NCBI RefSeq assembly: GCF_016863195.1
Contig: NZ_BOOK01000062.1
Location: 1 to 56,259, forward strand
From: Paraplanobispora takensis
Lineage (GTDB): Bacteria > Actinomycetota > Actinomycetes > Streptosporangiales > Streptosporangiaceae
DNA length: 56,259 bases
Direction: 5' to 3'
Numbering within the stretch: position 1 is the stretch's first letter; every line of letters begins with the position of its first letter. Shown one piece after another: positions 17,528 to 27,258 of the stretch. Position numbers and translations under genes: made by a program. The notes under the pieces were generated by a model. The model worked only from the letters and a program-made list of their open reading frames with translations, did no database searches and was not told the DNA's origin.

Positions 17528-18559
17528 GTGGACACGGCGAGCGGTGACGAGCGGGGCACGACGGAACGGGTGCTCACCCTGCTCGGGCTGTTGCAGCGGC
17601 GCCGGGTCTGGACCGGCCCCGAACTCGCCGACCGGCTCGGGGTCACGCCGCGCACGGTACGGCGTGACGTCGAGCGGCTGCGCGCGCTCGGTTATCCGGT
17701 GCACGCCGGCCAGGGGGTCGGCGGCGGCTACCGGCTCGGCGCGGGCAAGGACCTGCCGCCGCTGCTTCTCGACGACGAGGAGGCGATCGCCACGGCGGTC
17801 TCGCTGCTCGCCGGCGCGGGCGGCGCGGTCGCCGGAGCCGGTGACGCCGCACTGCGGGCGCTGGCCAAACTCGACCGGGTGCTGCCCACCCGGCTGCGGC
17901 AGGAGGTGCGCGCACTGTCCGGCTCGGTGGAGTCCTTCGACGGAGGCCGCACGCCGGTCGATCCCGAGGCGCTCATGACGCTGGCCAGGGCCTGCCGTGA
18001 CGAGGTCGAGGTCGGCTTCGACTACCCGTCGGGGAACGAGGCGGGACGGCGGCGGGCCGAGCCCCACCGCCTGGTCGCCTCCGACCGGCGCTGGTACCTC
18101 CTGGCCTACGACCTCGACCGCGACGACTGGCGCAACTTCCGCGTCGACCGGATGACCGGCGTCTCCGCGCGGACCTGGCGCTTCCGCCCGCGTGCGACGC
18201 CCGACGCGGCGGCGTACGTACAGGAGAGCGTGGCGAGCCGGGTCTACCCGCACCGGGCGCGTTTCCTCGTGCACGCGCCGGCCGACACGGTGCGCGCACA
18301 GATCCCGGCGTCGGCGGCCGTCGTACGGGAGCGGGGGAGCGGGAGCTGCGAGGTGCTCAGCGGCGCCGGCAGTCTCGACTTCGTGCTCATGCACGTGGTC
18401 CTGCTGGGGCACGACTTCGAGGTGCTCGACCCTCCGGAGCTAAGGAGGCGCTGCCGCGTGCTGGCGGAGAGGCTGCTGTCGGCCGGAGCGGCGATCTCGC
18501 CGGAGGAGACCGCCGGCGAGGATCACCAGAGGGGGACCGGGGTCTCGCCGCGCCGGTAG
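17528..18559 (+). CDS. HTH-WYL domain transcriptional regulator
   Basis: 343 residues from GTG 17528 (in-frame GTG 17519 is an alternative). The DeoR-like winged helix (ERVLTLLGLLQRRRVWTGPELADRLGVTPRTVRRDVERL) is followed by GGGYRLGAGKDLPPLLLDDEEAIA and a WYL domain (EPHRLVASDRRWYLLAYDLDRDDWRNFRVDRM; here WYL is intact) with the WCX extension at the C-terminus. WYL proteins sense ligands or nucleic acids and act as repressors or activators. The last 37 bases overlap the 3' end of the convergent NTF2-like gene, so the two transcripts are antisense there. Confidence 0.9.
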   Translation: MDTASGDERGTTERVLTLLGLLQRRRVWTGPELADRLGVTPRTVRRDVERLRALGYPVHAGQGVGGGYRLGAGKDLPPLLLDDEEAIATAVSLLAGAGGAVAGAGDAALRALAKLDRVLPTRLRQEVRALSGSVESFDGGRTPVDPEALMTLARACRDEVEVGFDYPSGNEAGRRRAEPHRLVASDRRWYLLAYDLDRDDWRNFRVDRMTGVSARTWRFRPRATPDAAAYVQESVASRVYPHRARFLVHAPADTVRAQIPASAAVVRERGSGSCEVLSGAGSLDFVLMHVVLLGHDFEVLDPPELRRRCRVLAERLLSAGAAISPEETAGEDHQRGTGVSPRR

Positions 18560-19074
18560 TAACCGGGGACCGGCTCCCCCGAGGCGGCCCGGTCGAGGCG
18601 GCGCTTCATGCCGTCCGACAGGACACCGGCCTTCATCATCTTCACGAACAGCGAGGTGACGTTCCCCATGTCGAACCAGTCGCGCTGCCAGGACCACCGG
18701 AAGCCGCCGCCGTACCGGAACCAGCTGCCCCCGATGCCCGCCACCTCGTAGGCGCCGCCGTCCGGGCGCCTGGCGTCGGCGACCTGCTTCCAGAAGCCGA
18801 CCACCTCGCCGTTGCGGTCGTCGACGAGGATGCTCCGGTACGGGTACGACCAGCCGTCCAGGCCGCCCATCTCCGAGCCGAGCGCCAGGTCGCGGATCTC
18901 CTCGCGGCCCACCGCCATGAAGTCCTGGCCGGGGCCGACGTTCCAGCCGTAGGTGGCGTCCTCGGTGTAGAGCTCGGCCAGCGGGCGCCAGTCGCCCGCC
19001 TCCTCGCAGCGCCGGTTGGCCTCCAGCCACCGGTTCACCATCTCGTCCAGCTCCTCACGGTCGAAGGCGGGCAC
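18523..19074 (-). CDS. NTF2-like / SnoaL-like protein
   Basis: 183 residues from GTG 19074 (AGGAGA five bases upstream). A helical start (FDREELDEMVNRWLEANRRCEEAGDW) leads into LAELYTEDATYGW and a curved beta-sheet with many Trp/Tyr, the SnoaL/ketosteroid-isomerase fold (residues 1-135). A helical tail follows. In the mycobacterial CYP51 region Rv0760c is a SnoaL-like protein, so this fits the conserved set. It may isomerise or bind a polycyclic or lipid intermediate. Its 3' end overlaps the convergent WYL regulator gene. Confidence 0.82.
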   Translation of the reverse strand: MPAFDREELDEMVNRWLEANRRCEEAGDWRPLAELYTEDATYGWNVGPGQDFMAVGREEIRDLALGSEMGGLDGWSYPYRSILVDDRNGEVVGFWKQVADARRPDGGAYEVAGIGGSWFRYGGGFRWSWQRDWFDMGNVTSLFVKMMKAGVLSDGMKRRLDRAASGEPVPGYYRRGETPVPLW

Positions 19075-19137
19075 GGGGTCTCCTCTCCACAGGCTCAGGG
19101 GTTCGGGGTCAGAGTTCGGGGATCAGCGGTTCGGGAG

Positions 19138-20697
<1,560 letters not shown>

Positions 20698-20701
<4 letters not shown>

Positions 20702-21492
20702 CGCGTCCGCTCCCCTCCGGCGCCGACGGCCGCCTCCGGCTGGACCTCGACGAGCGTCAGGTGGGTGCCGCGCGGGGTGGCGACGACGGCGGCGATCACG
20801 GCGGCGACGTCCTCGGGCCGCAGGAAGTACGGATGCCGGGCGAGCCCCCACCGCACCCACTCCTGAAGCACCTCCCCGGTCGTCTCGGCGTCCCAGCCCA
20901 TGCCCATGCCGGTCATGGTCGGGCCGGGACGGACGACCGAGGCGCGGACCCCGGTGCCCTCCAGCTCCATCTGCAGGGCCCTGGCCATGCCCTCCACGCC
21001 GTTCTTGGCCGCGACGTAGGCCCCCATGCGGGTGCGCGGGGCCCGTACGACGTCGGAGGAGACGAGCACGATGTCGCCCCGGGCACGCGCGACCATGCCG
21101 GGCACGACGTGGGAGACGAGACGGTGCGCGCCCACGAGATGGACCTGGAGCTGAGCCGCGAAACCGTCGGAGTCCAGCTCGTGGACGCGCTCGGCGCCGA
21201 GGTCCCCGGCCCCGAAGACGACGATCTCGGGATCGCCGAGCGCTGCGGCGGCGGCCGAGACGAAGCGCGCGACCGAGCCGGAGTCGGAGACGTCCAGGGG
21301 GTGGGCGAAGGCCTCGCCGCCGTCCTTGCGGACGGTCTCGGCGATCTCCTCGCACCGGTCCGCCCGCCGCGCGCCGAGCGCGACCGGGTGACCCGCGGCG
21401 GCCAGCAGGGCGGCGGTGGCGGCACCGATCCCGGAGGAGGCCCCGGCGATCAGCGCGGGGCGGCGGTGCGGATGGGGTTCGAATCGGGGCAT
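20698..21492 (-). CDS. SDR oxidoreductase of the CYP51 operon
   Basis: 264 residues. The cofactor motif is ALIAGASSGIGAATA; the usual NNAG is replaced by FGAGD; Ser is in VLVSSDVVRAP and Tyr-Lys in YVAAKNG, so the catalytic pair remains. ATG 21492 has GGAGAG about nine bases upstream, better than TTG 21507. The stop overlaps the CYP51 start, implying translational coupling. It occupies the same slot as Rv0765c next to mycobacterial CYP51. It probably works on the alcohol or ketone made by the P450s. Confidence 0.9.
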
Positions 21493-21603
21493 GGGCGCGC
21501 TCTCCAAGGACGGGGCGGAGGACCGGGTGCGATCACGGGCCCGGGGTCCGGCGTGCTCGCGGCGCGGTTCGGGGCGGTCGTGACGGGGTGCGGTCCGGGG
21601 CGG

Positions 21604-22839
21604 TCATGAGGGGGTGCGGAGGGAGACGGAGACGGGCAGGGAGGCGAAGCCGCGGACGTTGACCGAGTGCACGCGCACGGCGTCGTCCTCGTCCACCTCG
21701 TAGTCCCGGACCCGCCGGACGAACTCGGTCAGCGCCACGCGCGCCTCCAGCCGGGCCAGGCCGGCGCCCAGGCAGAAGTGCCGCCCGCCGCCGAAGGTGA
21801 CCATCTGGGAGGTGTCGCGGTCGAGGTCGTAGACGTCCGGGGCGGGGAAGACCCGGGGGTCGCGGTTGGCCGCGCCGATCAGCAGCAGCAGCCGGTCGCC
21901 GGCCGGGACCGCCCGGCCGTGCAGCTCGATGTCCTCGGCGACGGTTCTGGCGATCATCTGGCTGGAGGCGTCGTAGCGGAGCGTCTCCTCCACCCAGTCG
22001 CCGACCCGGGCCGGGTCCTCCATGGGCTTGGCCAGCTGGGAGGGGCTGCGCCGGGCCCAGTAGAGCGCGTTGGCCAGCAGCTTGGTGGTGGTCTCGTTGC
22101 CCGCCACCACCATGAGGAAGAGGAAGGCGATGACGTCCTCCTCGCTCAGCCGGTCACGGCCCTCCCGGGCGGTCAGCAGCGCGGAGGGGAGATCGGCGCC
22201 GGGCCTGCGGCGGCGCTCGGCCACGAGGTCCTGGTAGTAGCCGACGAGGGTCAGGGAGGCCTCCATCCCGGCGGGCGGGACGTCGTTGAGACCCTCCTCG
22301 CGATGGACGACCAGGTCGGCCAGGCGCCGCAGCTCGTCCCTGTCGGCCTCCGGCACGCCCATCAGCTCGCAGACGACGTCCATCGGAAGCCTGCCCGCGA
22401 CGTCGGCGACGAAGTCGAACTCGCCCTTCTCCAGGGCGGGATCGAGATGGCGGCGGGTCAGGCGCAGGACCTCGTCCTCCATCTCGCGGACCCGGCGGGG
22501 GGTGAAACCCTTGGAGACCAGCGAGCGCATCCGGGTGTGCCCGGGCGGGTCCATGCCGAGGAAGGACATCGTGCGACGGGCGTGCGGACCCCAGGCGCTC
22601 GGGTCGATCGAGACGCCGTTGGCGTTGGAGAGGCGCTCGTGGTCCCTGAAGGCGCCCGCCACGTCGGCGTGCCGGGACAGCGCCCAGAACCCGAGTTCGT
22701 CGTTGCGGTAGAGCGGTGCCTCCTCCCGCAGGCGCGCGTACGTCGGATAGGGGTCCTCGTGCATCGCGTAGTCGTAGGGGTTGTACGCGACCTGCTCGTG
22801 CGTGCTCTGCTCGTGCGTACTCCGGAGGGAGGAGTCCAC
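21604..22839 (-). CDS. cytochrome P450 (CYP123-like)
   Basis: 411 residues. I-helix VVAGNETTTKLLANAL, ExxR in VEETLRYDAS, and haem loop FGGGRHFCLGAGLAR are intact. The family name is suggested by neighbourhood (Rv0766c, CYP123, lies in the same slot) and general likeness, not by alignment. The GTG start at 22839 comes five bases after the TetR stop. The N-terminus carries a direct repeat STHEQSTHEQ, an unusual leader for a P450. It is soluble and needs a ferredoxin, supplied two genes downstream. Confidence 0.9.
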   Translation of the reverse strand: MDSSLRSTHEQSTHEQVAYNPYDYAMHEDPYPTYARLREEAPLYRNDELGFWALSRHADVAGAFRDHERLSNANGVSIDPSAWGPHARRTMSFLGMDPPGHTRMRSLVSKGFTPRRVREMEDEVLRLTRRHLDPALEKGEFDFVADVAGRLPMDVVCELMGVPEADRDELRRLADLVVHREEGLNDVPPAGMEASLTLVGYYQDLVAERRRRPGADLPSALLTAREGRDRLSEEDVIAFLFLMVVAGNETTTKLLANALYWARRSPSQLAKPMEDPARVGDWVEETLRYDASSQMIARTVAEDIELHGRAVPAGDRLLLLIGAANRDPRVFPAPDVYDLDRDTSQMVTFGGGRHFCLGAGLARLEARVALTEFVRRVRDYEVDEDDAVRVHSVNVRGFASLPVSVSLRTPS

Positions 22840-22844
22840 GGCGG

Positions 22845-23507
22845 CTACCTCACTATCAGCTCGGCGATGTCGGCGAGGCGGTCGGCCATCTCCCCGTAGG
22901 AGGTGTAGCCCATCCCGGCATGGAGGAGCGCGCCCGCGTAGGCGAACTCCAGTGCGTTCAGCGTGCGGTGGTCGGCCCGCGAGCCGAGCGCGGCCCGCAG
23001 GCGGCGGCGGATGGCCAGGCCGATGCGGGCGCGCAGTTCCCGGACGTCCGGATCGGTGCCGAGCATCGCGGTCGTGCAGGCCGCGGCGAGCCGGGGCTCG
23101 TCCGAGACCAGCAGGCTGATCTCGCGGAGCACGGCGACCACGCGCTCACGCGCCCCGGCCACGGTGTCCGTCGTGTCCGCCGGGAACGGGGCCGCCGTCC
23201 CGGGTGAACCCGCGGGGAGAGCGCCCGCCGAGGGCTCCGGGGGAGCCTCCACCGGGTTGTCCACCGGTGGCAGGGCGCTCAGCCGCCGCCAGAACACCTC
23301 GGTGACGAGGTGGTTCTTGGAGGCGAAGTAGGTGTAGGCCGTCGCCGGCGCGACCCCGGCCCGGCGGGCGACGTTGCGCACGGTCAGCCCGTCGAAACCG
23401 GTCTCCCGGATCTCCTCCACGGCCGCCTCGGTCAGCCGCCGCACGGTGTCCGCCTGACGCTCGGTCAGCCGCCGGCGGGTGGGCTCTGCAACCAACTTTC
23501 CGGACAC
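22845..23507 (-). CDS. TetR family regulator of the CYP51 locus
   Basis: 220 residues from GTG 23507; an ATG four codons earlier is also in frame. The TetR helix-turn-helix is clear (VEEIRETGFDGLTVRNVARRAGVAPATAYTYFASKNHLVTEVFWRRL). The C-terminal ligand domain has a Pro/Gly/Ala-rich insertion around residues 85-110. The start codon lies inside a palindrome nearly identical to the one at the aldehyde dehydrogenase promoter, so autoregulation plus control of that operon is likely. It is first gene of the TetR-P450-SDR-CYP51-ferredoxin operon, as Rv0767c is in mycobacteria. Confidence 0.9.
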   Translation of the reverse strand: MSGKLVAEPTRRRLTERQADTVRRLTEAAVEEIRETGFDGLTVRNVARRAGVAPATAYTYFASKNHLVTEVFWRRLSALPPVDNPVEAPPEPSAGALPAGSPGTAAPFPADTTDTVAGARERVVAVLREISLLVSDEPRLAAACTTAMLGTDPDVRELRARIGLAIRRRLRAALGSRADHRTLNALEFAYAGALLHAGMGYTSYGEMADRLADIAELIVR

Positions 23508-23529
23508 ATGTCCAGACATTAGTCCGGAC
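23499..23529. promoter_or_regulatory. TetR operator at its own promoter
   Basis: TCCGGACA (23499-23506) and TGTCCAGA (23509-23516) flank CA, differing from the site at 16195-16212 in one base. A further GTCCGGAC palindrome is at 23522-23529. TAATGT (23521-23516, minus strand) lies eight bases before GTG 23507 and may be the -10 box. The operator covers the -10 box and the start codon. Confidence 0.6.
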
Positions 23530-23612
23530 CCTCTCTATGCACAAGCGATTGTTTGGTTCACGTGACGACGAGCCTGCGCGCGGGGAGGCGGCTACACAGG
23601 CCACCACATACC

Positions 23613-23642
23613 ATTTGTCGGTATTTGTCGGTATTTGTCGGA
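23613..23642 (+). repeat. 10-bp tandem repeat, about three copies
   Basis: The unit ATTTGTCGGT is repeated head to tail about three times (23613-23642). It is strikingly AT-rich for this genome and sits immediately before an unknown membrane-protein gene, so it may be a protein-binding array or a promoter element. Confidence 0.8.
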
Positions 23643-23648
23643 TTTTAG

Positions 23649-24614
23649 GTGCCCTGTGAGTATGACGTGCCCGTGATCAGAATTCCTCCCCATGCCCCGG
23701 GGGAGCCCGACTGGCTGCTCGTCATCCGCTCCCTGGCCCGGGTCGTCGTCCTGAGCGTGTCGCTGTTCATGTTCGGCGCCGTCGCGCTCTCCATGATCGC
23801 CGACAGTCGTCGACCGGAGCAGGCAGGCGAGCGATTCGCCGCGGTGATGGACACCGCCGTGCAGATCGCCAACCCCGACTACGACTTCCACGGCTTCAGC
23901 AACGACGGCGACGACGGATCGGACCGGCTGCGCCTGACCGGTGAGCCGCTGGCGGCCGGTGACGGCATCACCGAGGACATCCACGGCCCAGGTGTCACCT
24001 ACGAGGTCACCAGGGACGCCTCCGGCACGGTCGACGCCGGATCCGCCCTGAGCATCGGCGACTCGGCGCTCGATCAGAGCCTGATGACCCTCGGTGAGCG
24101 CGACCAGAGCCGGGAGAAGGCCCTGCGCCAGGCCCGAAAGCGCCTGGACGCCTTGCCTGCCGCGATGAACGCGGTCGCGCTGGTGGAGTTCGAGCGCCCG
24201 CTGACCGCGGCCCAGCTGGTCGGCTTCACCCGGCGGCACGAGCGCTGCGGCATGACCACCTACGTCTACCGGCCCTTCGGCCACGGCAACGGCCTGGACG
24301 TGGAGAACGCGGTCAGCTGGAACGTCGGCATGAACCCGTTCCCGGAGGCGGACGGCCTGTCGCACGAGTGCGAGAAGGAGCCGGAGGCGGCGCTGGCGTC
24401 GTTCCGCTCCTGGGTCGCCGCGCTGCGCCCGGAGGACGAGGCCGGCCTGCGGCAGCTGGCCCTGACCCGGGCGGGATTGGCCGAAGCCGCGGGCAAGGGC
24501 GTGGCGCACGCCTTCGTCGCCGAATCCTGGATGCTGGCCGATCTGCGTGCCCTGCTCGACGATCCGCAGGTGCGGACCGTCCGGGTGACGGATGTGGCCT
24601 TCAACCTGGGCTGA
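23649..24614 (+). CDS. membrane-anchored protein of unknown function
   Basis: Up to 321 residues. One hydrophobic helix (about 29-51, ARVVVLSVSLFMFGAVALSMI) follows a short cytoplasmic start, leaving a 270-residue extracytoplasmic part. That part is acidic, with two Cys (RRHERCGM and HECEKEP), and contains helical EQAGERFAAVMDT, a coiled segment DQSREKALRQARKRLDA, and an AQLVGFTRR phrase typical of sieve-like extracytoplasmic modules. I do not recognise a family. The start may be GTG 23649, 23667 or 23673; no ribosome site decides between them. It is preceded by the 10-bp repeat array. Confidence 0.65.
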   Translation: MPCEYDVPVIRIPPHAPGEPDWLLVIRSLARVVVLSVSLFMFGAVALSMIADSRRPEQAGERFAAVMDTAVQIANPDYDFHGFSNDGDDGSDRLRLTGEPLAAGDGITEDIHGPGVTYEVTRDASGTVDAGSALSIGDSALDQSLMTLGERDQSREKALRQARKRLDALPAAMNAVALVEFERPLTAAQLVGFTRRHERCGMTTYVYRPFGHGNGLDVENAVSWNVGMNPFPEADGLSHECEKEPEAALASFRSWVAALRPEDEAGLRQLALTRAGLAEAAGKGVAHAFVAESWMLADLRALLDDPQVRTVRVTDVAFNLG

Positions 24615-24656
24615 GCACTCCGCGTTCTCCGTGTGCCGCGATATCGGGGGGCGCGG

Positions 24657-25328
24657 TCATCGCACGTCCGGTGAGGGCGTTCCGGTGGTCGTGCGGCCGG
24701 CGTGGGCGCAGTGGTGTCCGCTCCCGTCGTCCTCGACGACCCGGGGCAGGATGCCGGTGAGGATCCGCAGCAGGGTCTCCTCCAGGAACACGTGGACCTG
24801 GCGCCGGGTGAGCCGCCCGCGCTTGAGCCACTCCCGCGACGTCGCCTCCGCCATGCCGCTGAAGCCGCGCAGCAGCGCGTGGACCTCGGGGTGCTCCCTG
24901 GCGTACGGCCCCAGCCCGACGACCTCGGCGATGTGGTCCACCAGCCGGTCGCGGGCGGCGTCGAGCAGGCGCTCCAGCTCGGGATCGGCGGGACCGTCCA
25001 TGCCGATGGCGGCCAGCCAGGTCTCCCGGTTGCGTTCCAGCAGCTCCAGCCAGCCCTCGACGCTCTGGCAGGTGCGATCGCGCACGCTCGCGCCCGGCAG
25101 GTACTCCGGCACCGGCACCGGGGGGACGCTGAGCATCTCGGCCACCGCGGCGAGGTAGAGCTCCCGCTTGGTGCCGAAGTAGTGGTTGAGCAGCCCCCGG
25201 CTGACCCCGGCGGCGGCGGCGATCTCGGTGTTGGACACCTCGCTGTACGGGCGTTCCCGAAAGAGGACCTGCGCGCGGGAGATGATCTGCCCCCGGCGCT
25301 CGTCCGGGTCCATGCGTTCCACACCCAT
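24657..25328 (-). CDS. TetR family regulator
   Basis: 223 residues. N-terminal HTH: GQIISRAQVLFRERPYSEVSNTEIAAAAGVSRGLLNHYFGTKRELYLAAV, in a form shared with TetRs of lipid or steroid catabolism. ATG 25328 is preceded by AGGAGAG. It is divergent from a Tat-exported FAD enzyme, with two near-palindromic operator-like sites between. It most likely represses that gene and itself. The last 25 residues are low-complexity. Confidence 0.9.
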   Translation of the reverse strand: MGVERMDPDERRGQIISRAQVLFRERPYSEVSNTEIAAAAGVSRGLLNHYFGTKRELYLAAVAEMLSVPPVPVPEYLPGASVRDRTCQSVEGWLELLERNRETWLAAIGMDGPADPELERLLDAARDRLVDHIAEVVGLGPYAREHPEVHALLRGFSGMAEATSREWLKRGRLTRRQVHVFLEETLLRILTGILPRVVEDDGSGHHCAHAGRTTTGTPSPDVR

Positions 25329-25366
25329 GATTCTCTCCTGTTTCCCCGTACCGCCCGGAGGCAAAC

Positions 25367-25416
25367 TGGCGGACCGCCAAAAACTATTGGCGGTCCGTCA
25401 ATAGCGTGCTACGAAT
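25367..25416 (+). promoter_or_regulatory. double TetR operator and promoter of the FAD-enzyme operon
   Basis: TGGCGGACCGCCA (25367-25379) is a perfect odd palindrome around A; TGGCGGTCCGTCA (25388-25400) is a near copy, 21 bases on. TTGGCG (25387-25392), a 17-base gap and TACGAA (25410-25415) form a plausible sigma-70 promoter for the gene starting at 25450, with its -35 inside the second site. Confidence 0.6.
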
Positions 25417-25449
25417 CACATCAACAGCCCCTCACGCCATGGAGGCGAG

Positions 25450-27258
25450 ATGAGTGAGGAGACGCGCAGGGACTTTCTCCGGATCGCCGCGGGGAGCGCG
25501 GCGGCGACCGCCGGGATCCTCGGGGGCACGAGGCCGTCGTGGGCGGCCCGAGAACGGGCAGGGCGCGGGCGGAGCGGGGCGGCGGGCAGGCGGGTCGCGG
25601 TGCTGGGCGGCGGCGTCGCGGGCCTGTCGGCGGCCCACGAACTGGCCGAGCGGGGGTTCGAGGTCACCGTCTACGAGCGCAAGGCGCTGGGCGGCAAGGC
25701 CCGCAGCATCCCGGTGCCGGCCACCGGCACCGGCGGCCGGGCCGACCTGCCGGGCGAGCACGGGTTCCGCTTCTTCCCCGGCTTCTACTTCGACCTGACC
25801 GACACGATGCGGCGCACGCCGTTCCCCGGCAACGCGGGCGGCTGCTGGGACAACCTCACCCGCGCCACGTCCTACATGATGTCGCGGCAGGGCCGTCCGG
25901 ACCTGACCGCGCCCTTCCCCTTCCCGCTCCCGCCCAACCCGCGGATCTACTCCCCGGCGACGCTGCTCTCCACGATCACCTCCGGGCTGCAGACGCTCGG
26001 CAGGCTCTCGGCGGTCGAGATCGCCTTCTTCGCCCAGAAGATCGTCGTCTACTTCACCAGCTGCGACGAGCGCAGGCTCGGCCAGTGGGACGACATCACC
26101 TGGGCGGACTTCATCCGGTCCGACCGGTTCTCCGACGAGTACAACAAGTTCCTCGCCGACGGCCAGATCCGCAATCTGGCCGCCACCAAGTCCAAGGACG
26201 CCAGCACCCACTCGATCGGCCTGGTGGGCGAGGCGACCGTGTGGAGCATCCTCGGCCTGGGCAACGAGCCCGGCAGTTCGGTCGACCGGGTCCTTTCGGG
26301 CTCGACCAACGAGATGTGGATCGACCCCTGGGTGAGCCATCTCGGCGGCCGGGGCGTGCGGTTCGACGTCGGCTGGACGGTCGACGCGCTGAACGTCTCC
26401 GGCGGGAGGATCACCGGCGCCACGGCGCGCGACCCGCGCGGCGCGTCCCAGACCGTCGACGCCGACTGGTTCATCGTCTCCATGCCGTCGGAGCAGGCGG
26501 CGAAGCTGATGAGCCCCGCCCTCGTGGCCGCCGACCCGAAGCTGGCCGACATCGCCAAGCTCCGCCAGGACTGGATGAACGGCCTGATGTTCTTCCTCAG
26601 GAAGGAACTGCCGCTCACCCCCGGCCACGTGAACTACATGGACTCCGGCTGGGCGGTCACCTCCATCAGCCAGGCGCAGTTCTGGAGCCGGGACTTCGCC
26701 GCGTACGGCGACGGCACGGTCCGGGACTGCCTGTCCACGATCATCTCGGACTGGTTCACGGCCGGGAACGTCAACGGCAAGAAGGCCAGGGACTGCACGC
26801 CCCAGGAGGTCGCCGCCGAGACGTGGGCGCAGATCAAGGCCCACCTCAACGACGGCGGCAAGACCGTCCTGACCGACGACATGCTGCACTCCTGGTTCCT
26901 CGACCCGGCCATCACCGGCTCCGGGACCGCGAACGTGACCAACGACGAGCCGCTGTTCATCCAGCACCCCGGCTCGTGGCGGATCCGCCCGGAGTCGAAG
27001 ACGGCGATCCCCAACCTGTTCCTCGCCGGTGACTGGGTCCGCACCCCGATCAACGTCACCACCATGGAGGGGGCCAACCAGGGCGGCAGGCAGGCGGTGA
27101 ACGCCCTGCTCGACGCGGCCGGATCGGAGGCCTCCCGCTGCCGGGTCCACAGCCTCTACCGCTCGCCGATCTTCGAGCCGTTCAAGAACACCGACAGGGT
27201 GCGCTACCGGCTCGGCCTGCCCAACGAGTTCGACGTCCTCGACACCCGGTGGCCGTGA
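25450..27258 (+). CDS. Tat-exported FAD-dependent oxidoreductase (amine-oxidase / phytoene-desaturase-like)
   Basis: 602 residues. A twin-arginine signal (RRDFLRIAAGSAAATAGIL, residues 6-24) is followed by the FAD-binding motif RVAVLGGGVAGLSAAHELAERG (about 47-68) and GGKARS, the pattern of phytoene desaturase and hydroxysqualene dehydroxylase relatives. The end LFLAGDWVRTPINVTTMEGANQGG binds the flavin ribityl chain. GGAGGCGAG precedes ATG 25450. It should act outside the membrane with FAD inserted before export. The stop overlaps the next FAD gene start (GTGA), so both are made together. The substrate is unknown; a lipid or isoprenoid is likely from the family. Confidence 0.88.
   Translation: MSEETRRDFLRIAAGSAAATAGILGGTRPSWAARERAGRGRSGAAGRRVAVLGGGVAGLSAAHELAERGFEVTVYERKALGGKARSIPVPATGTGGRADLPGEHGFRFFPGFYFDLTDTMRRTPFPGNAGGCWDNLTRATSYMMSRQGRPDLTAPFPFPLPPNPRIYSPATLLSTITSGLQTLGRLSAVEIAFFAQKIVVYFTSCDERRLGQWDDITWADFIRSDRFSDEYNKFLADGQIRNLAATKSKDASTHSIGLVGEATVWSILGLGNEPGSSVDRVLSGSTNEMWIDPWVSHLGGRGVRFDVGWTVDALNVSGGRITGATARDPRGASQTVDADWFIVSMPSEQAAKLMSPALVAADPKLADIAKLRQDWMNGLMFFLRKELPLTPGHVNYMDSGWAVTSISQAQFWSRDFAAYGDGTVRDCLSTIISDWFTAGNVNGKKARDCTPQEVAAETWAQIKAHLNDGGKTVLTDDMLHSWFLDPAITGSGTANVTNDEPLFIQHPGSWRIRPESKTAIPNLFLAGDWVRTPINVTTMEGANQGGRQAVNALLDAAGSEASRCRVHSLYRSPIFEPFKNTDRVRYRLGLPNEFDVLDTRWP

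Noticed and set aside
23592-24509. 305-codon minus-strand frame opposite the unknown membrane protein
   Set aside because: No motif, His/Gln/Gly-rich, typical of a GC-skewed shadow. The plus frame has a proper membrane helix and balanced composition.
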